Source of the DNA: Pseudomonadota bacterium
GTDB taxonomy: Bacteria > Pseudomonadota > Alphaproteobacteria > Rhizobiales > Hyphomicrobiaceae
Assembly (NCBI GenBank): GCA_023423275.1
Contig: JAFAFW010000075.1
Location: 124,001-188,000 of the forward strand
Length of the DNA stretch: 64,000 nucleotides
Direction of reading: 5' to 3'
Shown here: piece by piece, positions 18,401-26,537 of the stretch
Position numbering within the stretch: the first letter of the stretch is position 1
Layout of the letters: each line of letters opens with the position of its first letter
The notes under the pieces: model-generated
Databases searched by the model: none
The model's input: only the letters and a program-made list of their open reading frames with translations
What the model was told of the DNA's origin: nothing
Translations under genes and position numbers: made by a program

Positions 18401-19183
18401 TCAATCGGCCGTCTGACGCCGTTCGGCGAGATGGCGATAGCGTTCGAGCCCACGGGTCAGGTGCGTACGCATAGCACGGCGCGCTTCCGTCGCGCGCCCC
18501 GCCTCGAGCGCCGCGAAAATTTTTCTATGTTCCCGCTGGATCCCGCTGAGGTACTGGCGCTGCTCATCCGCCGTGCTCAGCGAAGAACGGATACTCTGAC
18601 GCGGTATCACATGCCGGCCAAGAAATTCGAGGAACTTGACGAACTTCGGATTGCCTGTCGCGACGGCGATCGCGCGATGGAATGCGAAGTCTTCCTGGAC
18701 GGCTCCCTCACCCCGCGCAATTGCCGCTTCGATCGCAGCGAGAGCTTCGGCCACCGGTGCAAGATGCTCCGGGGTCATTCGGGCGGCAGCGATAGCGGCG
18801 CCCTCCAGCTCGATTGCCAGCCGCAATTCCATCACGTCGAGAACGTCGCTGATCGAGCTGAGGCCTTCCGGAGCCAAGCGGAACATGGCCCTGCTTTCAT
18901 CAGAGGCCACAAACGCACCGGCACCCTGCCGGGTGATCACCAGACCTTCTGCCCTGAGTGCGGCGACGGCCTCGCGAATCACGGTGCGGCTGACCCCGAG
19001 CACCGCCATCAGCTCCTGCTCCGTCGGCAGGCGCGCGCCCGCCTCCAAACGGCCACTGCGAATTTCCCCGGCGATTTGATCCACAACCTCGTGTGTCAGA
19101 TTGCGGACCGGACGCAGCGGCCGAAGCGCAGGAAGCTTGTCAGGTGTTGGGGACGATGATATTTTCTCAAGTCGTCGGGTCAT
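18401..19183 (-). CDS. GntR family (FadR/FCD type) transcriptional regulator
   Basis: A 260-residue repressor. Residues about 25-95 are the winged HTH (IAGEIRSGRLEAGARLPTEQELMAVLGVSRTVIREAVAAL, EGLVITRQGAGAFV). Residues about 110-235 are an FCD ligand domain with DVMELRLAIELEGAAIAA and the metal-ligand His pattern (DFAFHRAIAVATGN, H205-like HVIPRQ). FCD regulators commonly sense uronates and related acids. The gene is divergent from dctP and head-to-tail with the uronate dehydrogenase, so it very likely controls both. Its start codon lies in a TCGTACAA sequence that resembles a half-operator. Confidence 0.88.
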   Translation of the reverse strand: MTRRLEKISSSPTPDKLPALRPLRPVRNLTHEVVDQIAGEIRSGRLEAGARLPTEQELMAVLGVSRTVIREAVAALRAEGLVITRQGAGAFVASDESRAMFRLAPEGLSSISDVLDVMELRLAIELEGAAIAAARMTPEHLAPVAEALAAIEAAIARGEGAVQEDFAFHRAIAVATGNPKFVKFLEFLGRHVIPRQSIRSSLSTADEQRQYLSGIQREHRKIFAALEAGRATEARRAMRTHLTRGLERYRHLAERRQTAD

Positions 19184-19191
19184 CGTACAAC
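19182..19191. promoter_or_regulatory. candidate GntR/FadR-type operator half site
   Basis: ATCGTACAAC overlaps the start codon of the regulator gene. The GTAC-centred TCGTACAA resembles the TNGTNNNACNA consensus known for FadR-subfamily operators. The match is imperfect and no second copy is obvious nearer to dctP, so this is a weak call. Confidence 0.25.
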
Positions 19192-19412
19192 TTTAATACC
19201 ATTGACGCGACAGTCTCACAAGGTGTCTTTCAGACGCCATACAGGCTGATCGGGCAGGAGGCCGCACGCATCGCGAAGGGCTGAATGGTGCATCCCTTCT
19301 AATTCAGTAGCGCAACGCACCGCCCTCATTGTAAGCAGCTGATAAAATATCCGGCTCCAGACCGGAAGATGATCGCTTCAAAAACAAGCGTTGTCATTCA
19401 GGAGGAAACGCA

Positions 19413-20414
19413 ATGAACAGACGCGAAGTCATGAAATTGGGCTCGATGACGCTCGCTGCGACCGGTATCGGCGCATTGGGCGGTCCGGTCTTTGCTCAAA
19501 ACAAGATGGTGCTCAAAGCCACCGACGTTCACCCGCTCGGCTATCCGACCGTCGAAGCTGTCGAACGCATGGGCAAGAAGCTCGAAGCCGCGACCAACGG
19601 CCGGATTTCCGTGCAGATGTTCCCGTCGATGCAGCTCGGCGGCGAAAAGGAAATGATCGAGCAGGCCCAAATCGGCGCCCTGCAGCTCGCGCGCATTTCC
19701 ATCGGCCCGATGGGCCCGCTCGTTCCCGAATTCAACGTGTTCAACCTGCCTTTTGTGTTCCGCGACGCGGCGCACATGGAAAAGGTGATCGACGGCGAAA
19801 TCGGTGACGAGCTACTGCAGAAACTTTCGGATCACCCGACGGCCGGTCTCATCGGCCTGTGCTATATGAATTCCGGAGCCCGCAACGTTTACAATTCCAA
19901 GAAGCCCATCACGACGATCGACGATCTGAAAGGTCTCAAGATCCGTATGATGGGTAACCCGCTGTTCGTCGATACGATGAACGCTCTCGGCGGCAATGGC
20001 GTGGCGATGGGCTTCGATCAGCTCATCAACGGCATGCAGACCGGCGTTGTGGACGGCGCGGAAAACAACGAGCCGTCTTATGAAAGCGGGCAGCATTATC
20101 GCTACGCGAAATACTATTCCCGCACCGGGCATCTGATCATTCCGGAAATCCTGGTGTTCTCGAAGCGGAGCTGGAACAATCTGTCCAAGGAAGACCAGGA
20201 ACTGATCCGCAAGCTTTCCAAAGAGGCACAGCAGGAACAGCGCAAGCTCTGGTACGAGCGCGAAAAGGAATCGGTCGAAAAACTGAAAGCGGCCGGTGTC
20301 GAGATCAATGATATCCCGGATCGCACGGCCTTCCAGAACGCGGTGAAGCCGGTCTGGGAAAAGCACGCCTCGGCCCATAAGGCGCTCATTGACCGCGTTC
20401 AGGCTGTAAAATAG
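19413..20414 (+). CDS. dctP: TRAP transporter substrate-binding protein DctP, probable uronate receptor
   Basis: A 333-residue periplasmic receptor. The N-terminus MNRREVMKLGSMTLAATGIG has a twin-arginine-like RR followed by a hydrophobic core, with cleavage likely after PVFAQ. The body shows the DctP pattern: ADVHPLGYPTVEAVERMGKKL, PSMQLGGEKEMIEQAQIG, the ligand-arginine segment SGARNVYNSKKPI, LKGLKIRMMGNPLF and GAENNEPSYE. These resemble uronate-binding TRAP receptors. A good site (AGGAGG at nine or ten bases) precedes ATG 19413. It is the first gene of dctPQM, divergent from the GntR gene, and followed by a hairpin. Confidence 0.9.
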   Translation: MNRREVMKLGSMTLAATGIGALGGPVFAQNKMVLKATDVHPLGYPTVEAVERMGKKLEAATNGRISVQMFPSMQLGGEKEMIEQAQIGALQLARISIGPMGPLVPEFNVFNLPFVFRDAAHMEKVIDGEIGDELLQKLSDHPTAGLIGLCYMNSGARNVYNSKKPITTIDDLKGLKIRMMGNPLFVDTMNALGGNGVAMGFDQLINGMQTGVVDGAENNEPSYESGQHYRYAKYYSRTGHLIIPEILVFSKRSWNNLSKEDQELIRKLSKEAQQEQRKLWYEREKESVEKLKAAGVEINDIPDRTAFQNAVKPVWEKHASAHKALIDRVQAVK

Positions 20415-20426
20415 CCCTTAGTTCCG

Positions 20427-20461
20427 ACCGGCCGCCCCGCGCACACCACGAGGCGGCCGGT
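20427..20461 (+). promoter_or_regulatory. intercistronic hairpin between dctP and dctQ
   Basis: A perfect 10-bp GC-rich stem, ACCGGCCGCC / GGCGGCCGGT, with a 15-base loop follows the dctP stop by 12 bp and precedes dctQ by 20 bp. There is no T tract. Such a hairpin would allow partial readthrough and stabilise the dctP end, giving more receptor than membrane subunits. Confidence 0.7.
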
Positions 20462-20480
20462 ATCATTTCGGGAGACGCCG

Positions 20481-21005
20481 ATGCGCGCTGCCTACTTCCG
20501 CGCGATGGACGAGTTGCACCGTGCCTGCGTATTTATGGCCGGGTTGGCGCTCGTCGTCATTACGCTTATCATTCCGTGGGGTGTCTTTACCCGGTACGTG
20601 CTCAACAGCGCGTCGTCATGGCCGGAGCCGCTCGCGATCCTGCTGATGATCGTCATTTCGTTCCTGTCCGCGGTCGTATGCTATCGCGAGCATCTCCACA
20701 TCGCAGTCGGTATCCTGCCGTCGATAACCAGCGGAGTCGGACGTCTGCTGCTCGGCATCGTCATCGAGAGCGGCATGTTCCTGATGAACATGTTTCTGCT
20801 GTGGTATGGCATAAATCTCGTGAAGCAGACGTGGTATCAGTCGATCGCCGAATTCCCCATTGTTTCGGTCGGCGTCTCGTATCTGCCCATCCCGATCTGT
20901 GGCCTGATCACCATCCTTTTCATTGTCGAGCGGTTTCTCAAGGGCGACTGGTTTCCCGCGCCGCACATCCATGACGATGACCTGCATCCTCTCTCCACTG
21001 AATAG
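20481..21005 (+). CDS. dctQ: TRAP transporter small permease DctQ
   Basis: A 174-residue protein with four hydrophobic segments and the DctQ core: RYVLNSASSWPEPLAILLMIVISFLSAVVCYREHLHIAV (the W-x-E-E-like WPEP motif and R-x2-HI), then FPIVSVGVSYLPIPI. It docks the receptor and the large subunit in the inner membrane. The cytoplasmic tail is short and acidic. ATG 20481 is 20 bp behind the dctP hairpin, with GGGAG upstream. The gap to dctM is 14 bp. Confidence 0.9.
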   Translation: MRAAYFRAMDELHRACVFMAGLALVVITLIIPWGVFTRYVLNSASSWPEPLAILLMIVISFLSAVVCYREHLHIAVGILPSITSGVGRLLLGIVIESGMFLMNMFLLWYGINLVKQTWYQSIAEFPIVSVGVSYLPIPICGLITILFIVERFLKGDWFPAPHIHDDDLHPLSTE

Positions 21006-21019
21006 CGAACCCCATAACC

Positions 21020-22306
21020 ATGGACGCATTCGTACTCATCGGCACCTTCATCGCCGCCTGCCTTCTTGGGATGCCGGTCGCTTATGCCCTCGGGCTCGCG
21101 GCGGCGGCGGGCGCGCTTTGGATGGACATTCCGCTCGAAGCGATTGCGCTGAAAACATCCGACGGCATGGATGATTTTCCACTGCTTGCCATCCCCTTCT
21201 TCATTCTCGCCGGCGCGATCATGGGCGAGGGCGGTATGGCCGCCCGCATCGTGAACCTCGCCAAGGTGTTCGTTGGCTTCATCCGCGGCGGCCTCGCGCT
21301 GGTCAACCTGCTGGCGTCCTCGATCTTCGGTGCGATCTCCGGTTCGTCGGTCGCTGACACGGCTTCGATCGGATCGGTGATGATCCCGCAAATGGTGAAG
21401 GCGGGATATCCCCGATTGTTCGCCGTGAGCGTCACAGTGTCGGGTTCCCTGCAGCCTCTGCTCATCCCGCCCAGCCATAACATGGTCATCTACTCGCTGG
21501 CCGCTGGCGGAACCGTCTCCGTGGCGCATCTGTTTCTCGGCGGCATCATCCCGGGGCTTCTGCTGTGCATCGGCCTGATGACGCTCGTGCTGACGGTCGC
21601 CTACCGCAAGAACCTCCCCAAAGGAGAACCCGTCCCTCTGGGCCAGGCCTTGCGCATCGCGGTCGATGCGGTCTGGGGACTGGTGACCGTTTTCATCATC
21701 ATGGGAGGCATTCTGTCGGGCATCTTCACGCCGACAGAGAGCGCGGCCGTGGCCTGCGTCTGGGCCTTCTTCGTAACGATGTTCATCTACCGCAGTTACA
21801 AATGGTCCGAGCTGCCCTTGCTGATCGGTCGCGTGATCCGCACGCTCGGCATGGTCATGATCATGATCGGGTTCTCGATTGCCTTCGGCTACATGATGGC
21901 GCTGATGCGCATTCCCTCGCTGGCAGCGGAGTTCTTCTCGACCGTCGCGTCCGACAAGTACATGTTCCTGTTGTACGTGAATATCCTGCTGCTCATTCTG
22001 GGAACGTTCATGGACCTGGCGCCGATGGTGCTGATCTGCACGCCGGTGTTTCTGCCCATCCTGCAGAAGTTCGGCATCGATCCGGTTCATTTCGGCATCG
22101 TGATGATCTTCAACCTTGGTATCGGTCTGCTGACGCCACCGGTGGGCCCAACGCTGGCCGTGGGCTGCGCCATCGGCAAAGTCTCGATGGAAGCCCTGTC
22201 GCGCGCTATTCTCGTCTTCTACATCCCGCTGTTGGCTGTTCTAGGCGTGATCACGTACTTCCCGGAATTGACACTCTGGCTGCCACGCACATTGCTCGGC
22301 GATTGA
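21020..22306 (+). CDS. dctM: TRAP transporter large permease DctM
   Basis: A 428-residue membrane protein with about 12 hydrophobic segments and the DctM marks: GMPVAYALGLAAA, FPLLAIPFFILAGAIMGEGG, ASSIFGAISGSSVADTASIGSVMIP, LLIPPSHNMVIYS and, in the second half, GIFTPTESAAVA and GLLTPPVGPTLAVG. The two inverted halves each have a re-entrant substrate loop (SGSS, PTES). It imports the DctP-bound ligand driven by sodium. With the uronate dehydrogenase across the regulator gene, it completes a uronate uptake and oxidation locus. Confidence 0.93.
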   Translation: MDAFVLIGTFIAACLLGMPVAYALGLAAAAGALWMDIPLEAIALKTSDGMDDFPLLAIPFFILAGAIMGEGGMAARIVNLAKVFVGFIRGGLALVNLLASSIFGAISGSSVADTASIGSVMIPQMVKAGYPRLFAVSVTVSGSLQPLLIPPSHNMVIYSLAAGGTVSVAHLFLGGIIPGLLLCIGLMTLVLTVAYRKNLPKGEPVPLGQALRIAVDAVWGLVTVFIIMGGILSGIFTPTESAAVACVWAFFVTMFIYRSYKWSELPLLIGRVIRTLGMVMIMIGFSIAFGYMMALMRIPSLAAEFFSTVASDKYMFLLYVNILLLILGTFMDLAPMVLICTPVFLPILQKFGIDPVHFGIVMIFNLGIGLLTPPVGPTLAVGCAIGKVSMEALSRAILVFYIPLLAVLGVITYFPELTLWLPRTLLGD

Positions 22307-22428
22307 CGCTTCGCCAGATGCCGCGGGCTCCGTGATGGGATCAACGGTGCTCGCGCAAACCGGCTTCCTTGTCGCCTCCCCCTAGGCACGACGCTCCGCG
22401 ACCTTTAGTAGGCAAGGATCGGACGGCG

Positions 22429-23583
22429 ATGTCAGGGCGGCCGATTGAGGCTCCGCTGCTGCCCGGACTCGCCGCCCAAGGCTGGCTGGGCGGTGACATG
22501 ACGAGCGATAAATCAGATTACGAAACGGCGTGCACCTCCGAGCAGATCGCTGCACGCGGCAATCGAAAACCCGTCAATCTCGCTTTGCAGGGCGGCGGTG
22601 CGCACGGCGCGTTCGGGTGGGGCGTGCTCGATCGTTTGCTCGAGGATGACCGTCTCGCCATCGACGCCATCAGCGCCACCAGTGCCGGTGCCATGAATGC
22701 GGTGACCATGGCTTACGGAGTGTCGCTCGGCGGACGCGACGGAGCGCGCGAGAAGCTCACGGAATTCTGGCAAGCCGTCAGTGATGCCGGATGGCTCTAT
22801 AGCCCAGTCAAGAATTCCCCACTCGAAAACTGGCTCTCGATCAATCATTTCGATAACGGCTGCTCACCGTCATTCAAAATGTTCATGGCGATGGTGAACA
22901 CGTTTTCGCCTTACGAGCTCAATCCCCTGGATTTCAATCCGCTGCGGGATGTGTTGCTCAAGGTCGTCGATTTCGAACGCTTGCGGATCTGTCCCAACGC
23001 CACACGCCTGTTCCTGGGTGCCACCAACGTTCGCACCGGAAAAATCCGGGTATTCGAGAACTCCGAGATTACGCTCGACGCAGTGCTCGCCTCAGCCTGC
23101 CTGCCCTATATCTTCAAGGCCGTTGAAATCGATGGCGAGCATTACTGGGACGGCGGCTTCATGGGCAATCCGGCGATCTTTCCCCTGATTTACCGCGGCG
23201 CTTCGAGCGATGTTATCATCGTACACATCAATCCGCTGGTGCGCGATCACCTGCCCGCGACCGCGCCTGAGATCTTCAACCGCATAAACGAAATATCCTT
23301 CAATTCGTCTCTGATGCGGGAAATGCGCGCCATCGCGTTCGTATCCCGTTTGCTCGACGACAATCGGCTCGACATCGGACACTATCGGCGCATGCTGATT
23401 CACTCGATCCGGGATGATGAAGAAATGAACCACCATAACATCGAGAGCAAACTCAATCCGGATTGGGGCTTTCTGTGTCATTTGCGCGATGCAGGCCGCA
23501 AAGCCGCCGACGCATGGCTGGCGACGGGCTACGACAAAATCGGGAAAACATCGACCATCGACATCACGGCAACCTTTATGTGA
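22429..23583 (+). CDS. patatin-like phospholipase
   Basis: A 384-residue patatin-fold hydrolase. The oxyanion loop is LQGGGAHGAFGWGVLDRLLED, the nucleophile loop reads ISATSAGAMNA and the Asp motif is YWDGGFMGNPA, so the Ser-Asp dyad is complete. The first Gly of the usual G-x-S-x-G is Ala here (A-T-S-A-G). These enzymes cleave acyl chains from lipids, and related rhizobial proteins have been linked to polyhydroxybutyrate depolymerisation. ATG 22429 has AAGGA ten bases upstream; ATG 22498 is an alternative. It is convergent with the GGDEF-EAL gene, with a 14-bp gap. Confidence 0.85.
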   Translation: MSGRPIEAPLLPGLAAQGWLGGDMTSDKSDYETACTSEQIAARGNRKPVNLALQGGGAHGAFGWGVLDRLLEDDRLAIDAISATSAGAMNAVTMAYGVSLGGRDGAREKLTEFWQAVSDAGWLYSPVKNSPLENWLSINHFDNGCSPSFKMFMAMVNTFSPYELNPLDFNPLRDVLLKVVDFERLRICPNATRLFLGATNVRTGKIRVFENSEITLDAVLASACLPYIFKAVEIDGEHYWDGGFMGNPAIFPLIYRGASSDVIIVHINPLVRDHLPATAPEIFNRINEISFNSSLMREMRAIAFVSRLLDDNRLDIGHYRRMLIHSIRDDEEMNHHNIESKLNPDWGFLCHLRDAGRKAADAWLATGYDKIGKTSTIDITATFM

Positions 23584-23597
23584 GCTGCCCTCAACGT

Positions 23598-26297
23598 TCA
23601 GGCTGCAGCCTGCCCTGCGCCCCCCGCTGGCATCAATTTCGGAACAGGCTCACCTGACAACTTGCGCACCTCCTGAGCCGGCACGGGCGGGCTCCACCAA
23701 TAGCCCTGCGCCTCGCAACAGCCCAACGCCATAAGCTCCCGTAGCTGCTCCGCCGACTCGACGCCTTCCGCGATGGTGGTCATCCCGAGGTTCGAAGCCA
23801 ATTCGGTAATCGTGCGAATGATTTCCGTGGAGCCGGGAATATGACCAATCCCGCTGACGAATGACCGATCGATCTTGATGCTGTCGAAGGGAAAGCGCAA
23901 CAGATAGCTCAGTGAAGAATAGCCGGTCCCGAAATCGTCCATTGCGATCCGCGCTCCGAGATTGCGCAACTCGTGCAATTGCCGAAGGGTTTGCGTGTCG
24001 CCGCAAAGCAGTGTCGATTCCGTAATCTCCAGCACGAGGCGATGTGCAGGGGCTCCCGCGTCAGCAAGTGCGGTCTTGATCTGCCGCACCAGTTCACTGC
24101 TGCGGAATTGGATAGGCGACAGGTTGACGGCGATCTTCAAGTGATCCGGCATCCGCGCGAGTTCCTGGCACGCTTGTTCGAGCGCCCAAGCACCGATCGG
24201 TTCGATGAGGCCGATATCCTCCGCCAACGGCACGAATTCCGCGGGCAACACCAGCCCCTTGTGCGGATGCCGCCAGCGGATCAATGCCTCAAAGCCGCTG
24301 ATCTCCTGCGAGTCGAGACGGTACAGGGGCTGATAATGAAGCTCGAATTCGCGCTCTGTCAGCGCCTTGCGCAAGTCGCGCTCCAACGCGTGGCGTTGCC
24401 GGATTCTGGCGTGCATCTGCGGTTCATAGAAGCGATACGCCGGCCGCGGGGATGCCTTCGCTTCGGCGAGAGCCAGATTGGCAAACACGAGCAGATCTTC
24501 GGCTGTTCTCACGTCAGCAGTCGCCCGCGCAATGCCGATGCTGGCGCCGATGGCAACGTTGTGCCCCGCTACGGCGAAAGGTTCGCTCAGCCGCCGTATC
24601 ACCTTCTGGGCCAGCCTGGCGGGGTCGCTGCCGTCATCGAGGCGATGGACGAGCGCAAATTCGTCTCCACCAAGTCGTGCAATGAGATCGCCCCGGCCCA
24701 CCAGATGCCGAAGACGCCCCGCCACGAGACGCAAGAGTTCGTCTCCGACCGTATACCCGAGCGCGTCGTTAACCACCCTGAACAGATCGAGATTGATGCA
24801 AAGGAGTGCGACCCCGTCGCGGTCTCCGGCCGATGACAAGGCGCACGCCAGCCGTTCGTTGAGCATCGCTCGGTTGGCAAGATTGGTCAGCGCATCGTGA
24901 CGAATCAGGTGATTGATCCTGGCTTCCGTCTGATATCTGCCCGTTACATCGGTGAAGGTCCGCACGAAACCGCCGTCAGGCAGCAACTGGCTTCGCACCT
25001 CGAGCACGGTGCCATCGCGCGTGGTCCATTCGTGCGTCGGCACCCGGATCGGCGCGGAACGCCGCGGTTTATCCCCGTGCCAAGGAGAGACGGCACCGAC
25101 GTCGAACGGGTTGAATTCTCCCATTCTGCGCTGATGATCGATCACGTCGGCGTATGCAGGAGGATGCTTCAGATAGGAGCCGGGCAAGCCGAGAAGCGTC
25201 ACAGCCTGGCGGTTGATGGCAGCGAGTTGACCGTCGCCGTCAACCATCATGATCCCTTGCGACATATGGTTCAGGGTCAGCTCCAGCTCGCGGGATTTCG
25301 CACGCGAGCGGATTTCACTGAGCGAGAGGGCGCCTTGAATTCTGTCCAGCTTCAAAGCATGCCGTGACGCCACGAGCACAGACACCAAGAAGAGCGCACT
25401 CAGGAGGCCGGCGAACAGATGCGCGTTGCGCTTGTGGCGGCTGAAGCTCACGACGCTTTCCTCGTCGGCCGCGGATACGGCGACGACGAGCGGCAATTTT
25501 TCAAGCGCACGGTAGGAAACGATGGCGCCACCATTGTGATCATCGCCGGGCTGCCAGAACGATCCGCGGCTCCCCCGCTTCAGTCGTGCAAAGAGCTCTG
25601 TGCGCGACAGATCCGTGCCCGGCGCAGGCGCGACGTTGCCGTGCGCAGCGCGAACGACACCATCGCGGCCAATCAGCATCATGGCGCGATCCAGATCGAT
25701 CACGACGGCGCCATGCAGCTGCGGGACCAACTGAGGATCGAGCGATACGGCGATGACCCCGCCGAAATTTCCATCCGGCTTATCGAACTTCCGCGTCAGC
25801 ACGACGCGCCCCAGCTCGGCGGCGTCTCCCCGAAGCGGTTGACTGATGAAAAGCACATCGTCCTTGTTGTTATTCGCATGCACACGGAAGAATTCGCTAT
25901 CGCTCAGCGACATCGCGACTTTCGTTGACAAAGCAGTGCCGGTCGCGAGCAGGCTCCCGTTCTCGTCGATCACTGAAATCGTCGATGGGCTGTCTCGATC
26001 GATGGAGGCCTCCGACAGGAGTTGCGACCAGCTCGCAGTCCCGCCTGCGCGTTCATAGGCGCGCCGCACGAGCAAGAAGGCCCGATCAGCTTCCCCGATG
26101 GCTCGCATCACCCGCTCTTCGAGCACATGGCTGAGATTGCCGGTATCTTTGAAAATCGCCTGACGGACCGCTTGCCGTTCAAGCGCCAGATGCACCAGCG
26201 CACCCAGCCATACGAGCGCGAGGGCGGCGATTCCGCAACAAAGGTAGGCCCGCGCAGACGAATACGGATAACCCGACGGTATCCAACGGAACATCAT
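23598..26297 (-). CDS. membrane GGDEF-EAL c-di-GMP signalling protein
   Basis: An 899-residue protein. A first TM (about 17-37) and a second (about 298-317) enclose a periplasmic sensor of about 260 residues that looks like a dCache/CHASE-type domain (SLDPQLVPQLHGAVVIDLDRAMM). A PAS-like segment (NHMSQGIMMVDGDGQLAAIN) follows. The GGDEF domain (about 470-625) has an intact RLGGDEFALV near residue 544, and the EAL domain (about 640-880) starts with GFEALIRWRHP near 669 and keeps DDFGTGYSSLSYL. Both active sites look intact; the RxxD inhibitory site before GGDEF is not visible. It should make and break c-di-GMP in response to a periplasmic signal. Confidence 0.93.
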   Translation of the reverse strand: MMFRWIPSGYPYSSARAYLCCGIAALALVWLGALVHLALERQAVRQAIFKDTGNLSHVLEERVMRAIGEADRAFLLVRRAYERAGGTASWSQLLSEASIDRDSPSTISVIDENGSLLATGTALSTKVAMSLSDSEFFRVHANNNKDDVLFISQPLRGDAAELGRVVLTRKFDKPDGNFGGVIAVSLDPQLVPQLHGAVVIDLDRAMMLIGRDGVVRAAHGNVAPAPGTDLSRTELFARLKRGSRGSFWQPGDDHNGGAIVSYRALEKLPLVVAVSAADEESVVSFSRHKRNAHLFAGLLSALFLVSVLVASRHALKLDRIQGALSLSEIRSRAKSRELELTLNHMSQGIMMVDGDGQLAAINRQAVTLLGLPGSYLKHPPAYADVIDHQRRMGEFNPFDVGAVSPWHGDKPRRSAPIRVPTHEWTTRDGTVLEVRSQLLPDGGFVRTFTDVTGRYQTEARINHLIRHDALTNLANRAMLNERLACALSSAGDRDGVALLCINLDLFRVVNDALGYTVGDELLRLVAGRLRHLVGRGDLIARLGGDEFALVHRLDDGSDPARLAQKVIRRLSEPFAVAGHNVAIGASIGIARATADVRTAEDLLVFANLALAEAKASPRPAYRFYEPQMHARIRQRHALERDLRKALTEREFELHYQPLYRLDSQEISGFEALIRWRHPHKGLVLPAEFVPLAEDIGLIEPIGAWALEQACQELARMPDHLKIAVNLSPIQFRSSELVRQIKTALADAGAPAHRLVLEITESTLLCGDTQTLRQLHELRNLGARIAMDDFGTGYSSLSYLLRFPFDSIKIDRSFVSGIGHIPGSTEIIRTITELASNLGMTTIAEGVESAEQLRELMALGCCEAQGYWWSPPVPAQEVRKLSGEPVPKLMPAGGAGQAAA

Positions 26298-26320
26298 ATC
26301 GTATCTCTCCGCATTTCGCG

Positions 26321-26345
26321 TATTTATGCGATATCCGCATAAATA
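26321..26345. promoter_or_regulatory. 10-bp dyad upstream of the GGDEF-EAL gene
   Basis: TATTTATGCG and CGCATAAATA flank a 5-bp centre (ATATC). The dyad lies 24 bp upstream of the start of the GGDEF-EAL gene, in an AT-rich island of an otherwise GC-rich region. Spacing and symmetry fit a dimeric repressor or activator site over the promoter. It is not followed by a T tract in the direction of any gene that ends here, so a terminator is less likely. Confidence 0.55.
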
Positions 26346-26537
26346 TTTAATTTTCGGCGAATACGAAAGGCCTCCTCCTGCCCCTCACGCGTCGAAGCGG
26401 TTAACGAGGGGTTAAAACCGGTGCTCAAATCGTGAAGAACGACAGGCCGTCATCGTGCCCAGCTCGTGATTGTCGAAGCGACGCTCAATCGGTACGAACA
26501 CGTCAACGGCACGACCAGGCACAAGGACAACAACACC

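Noticed and set aside
19093..19284. Possible small protein between the GntR regulator and dctP
   Set aside because: It overlaps the regulator on the other strand, starts in its coding sequence and shows no family character.
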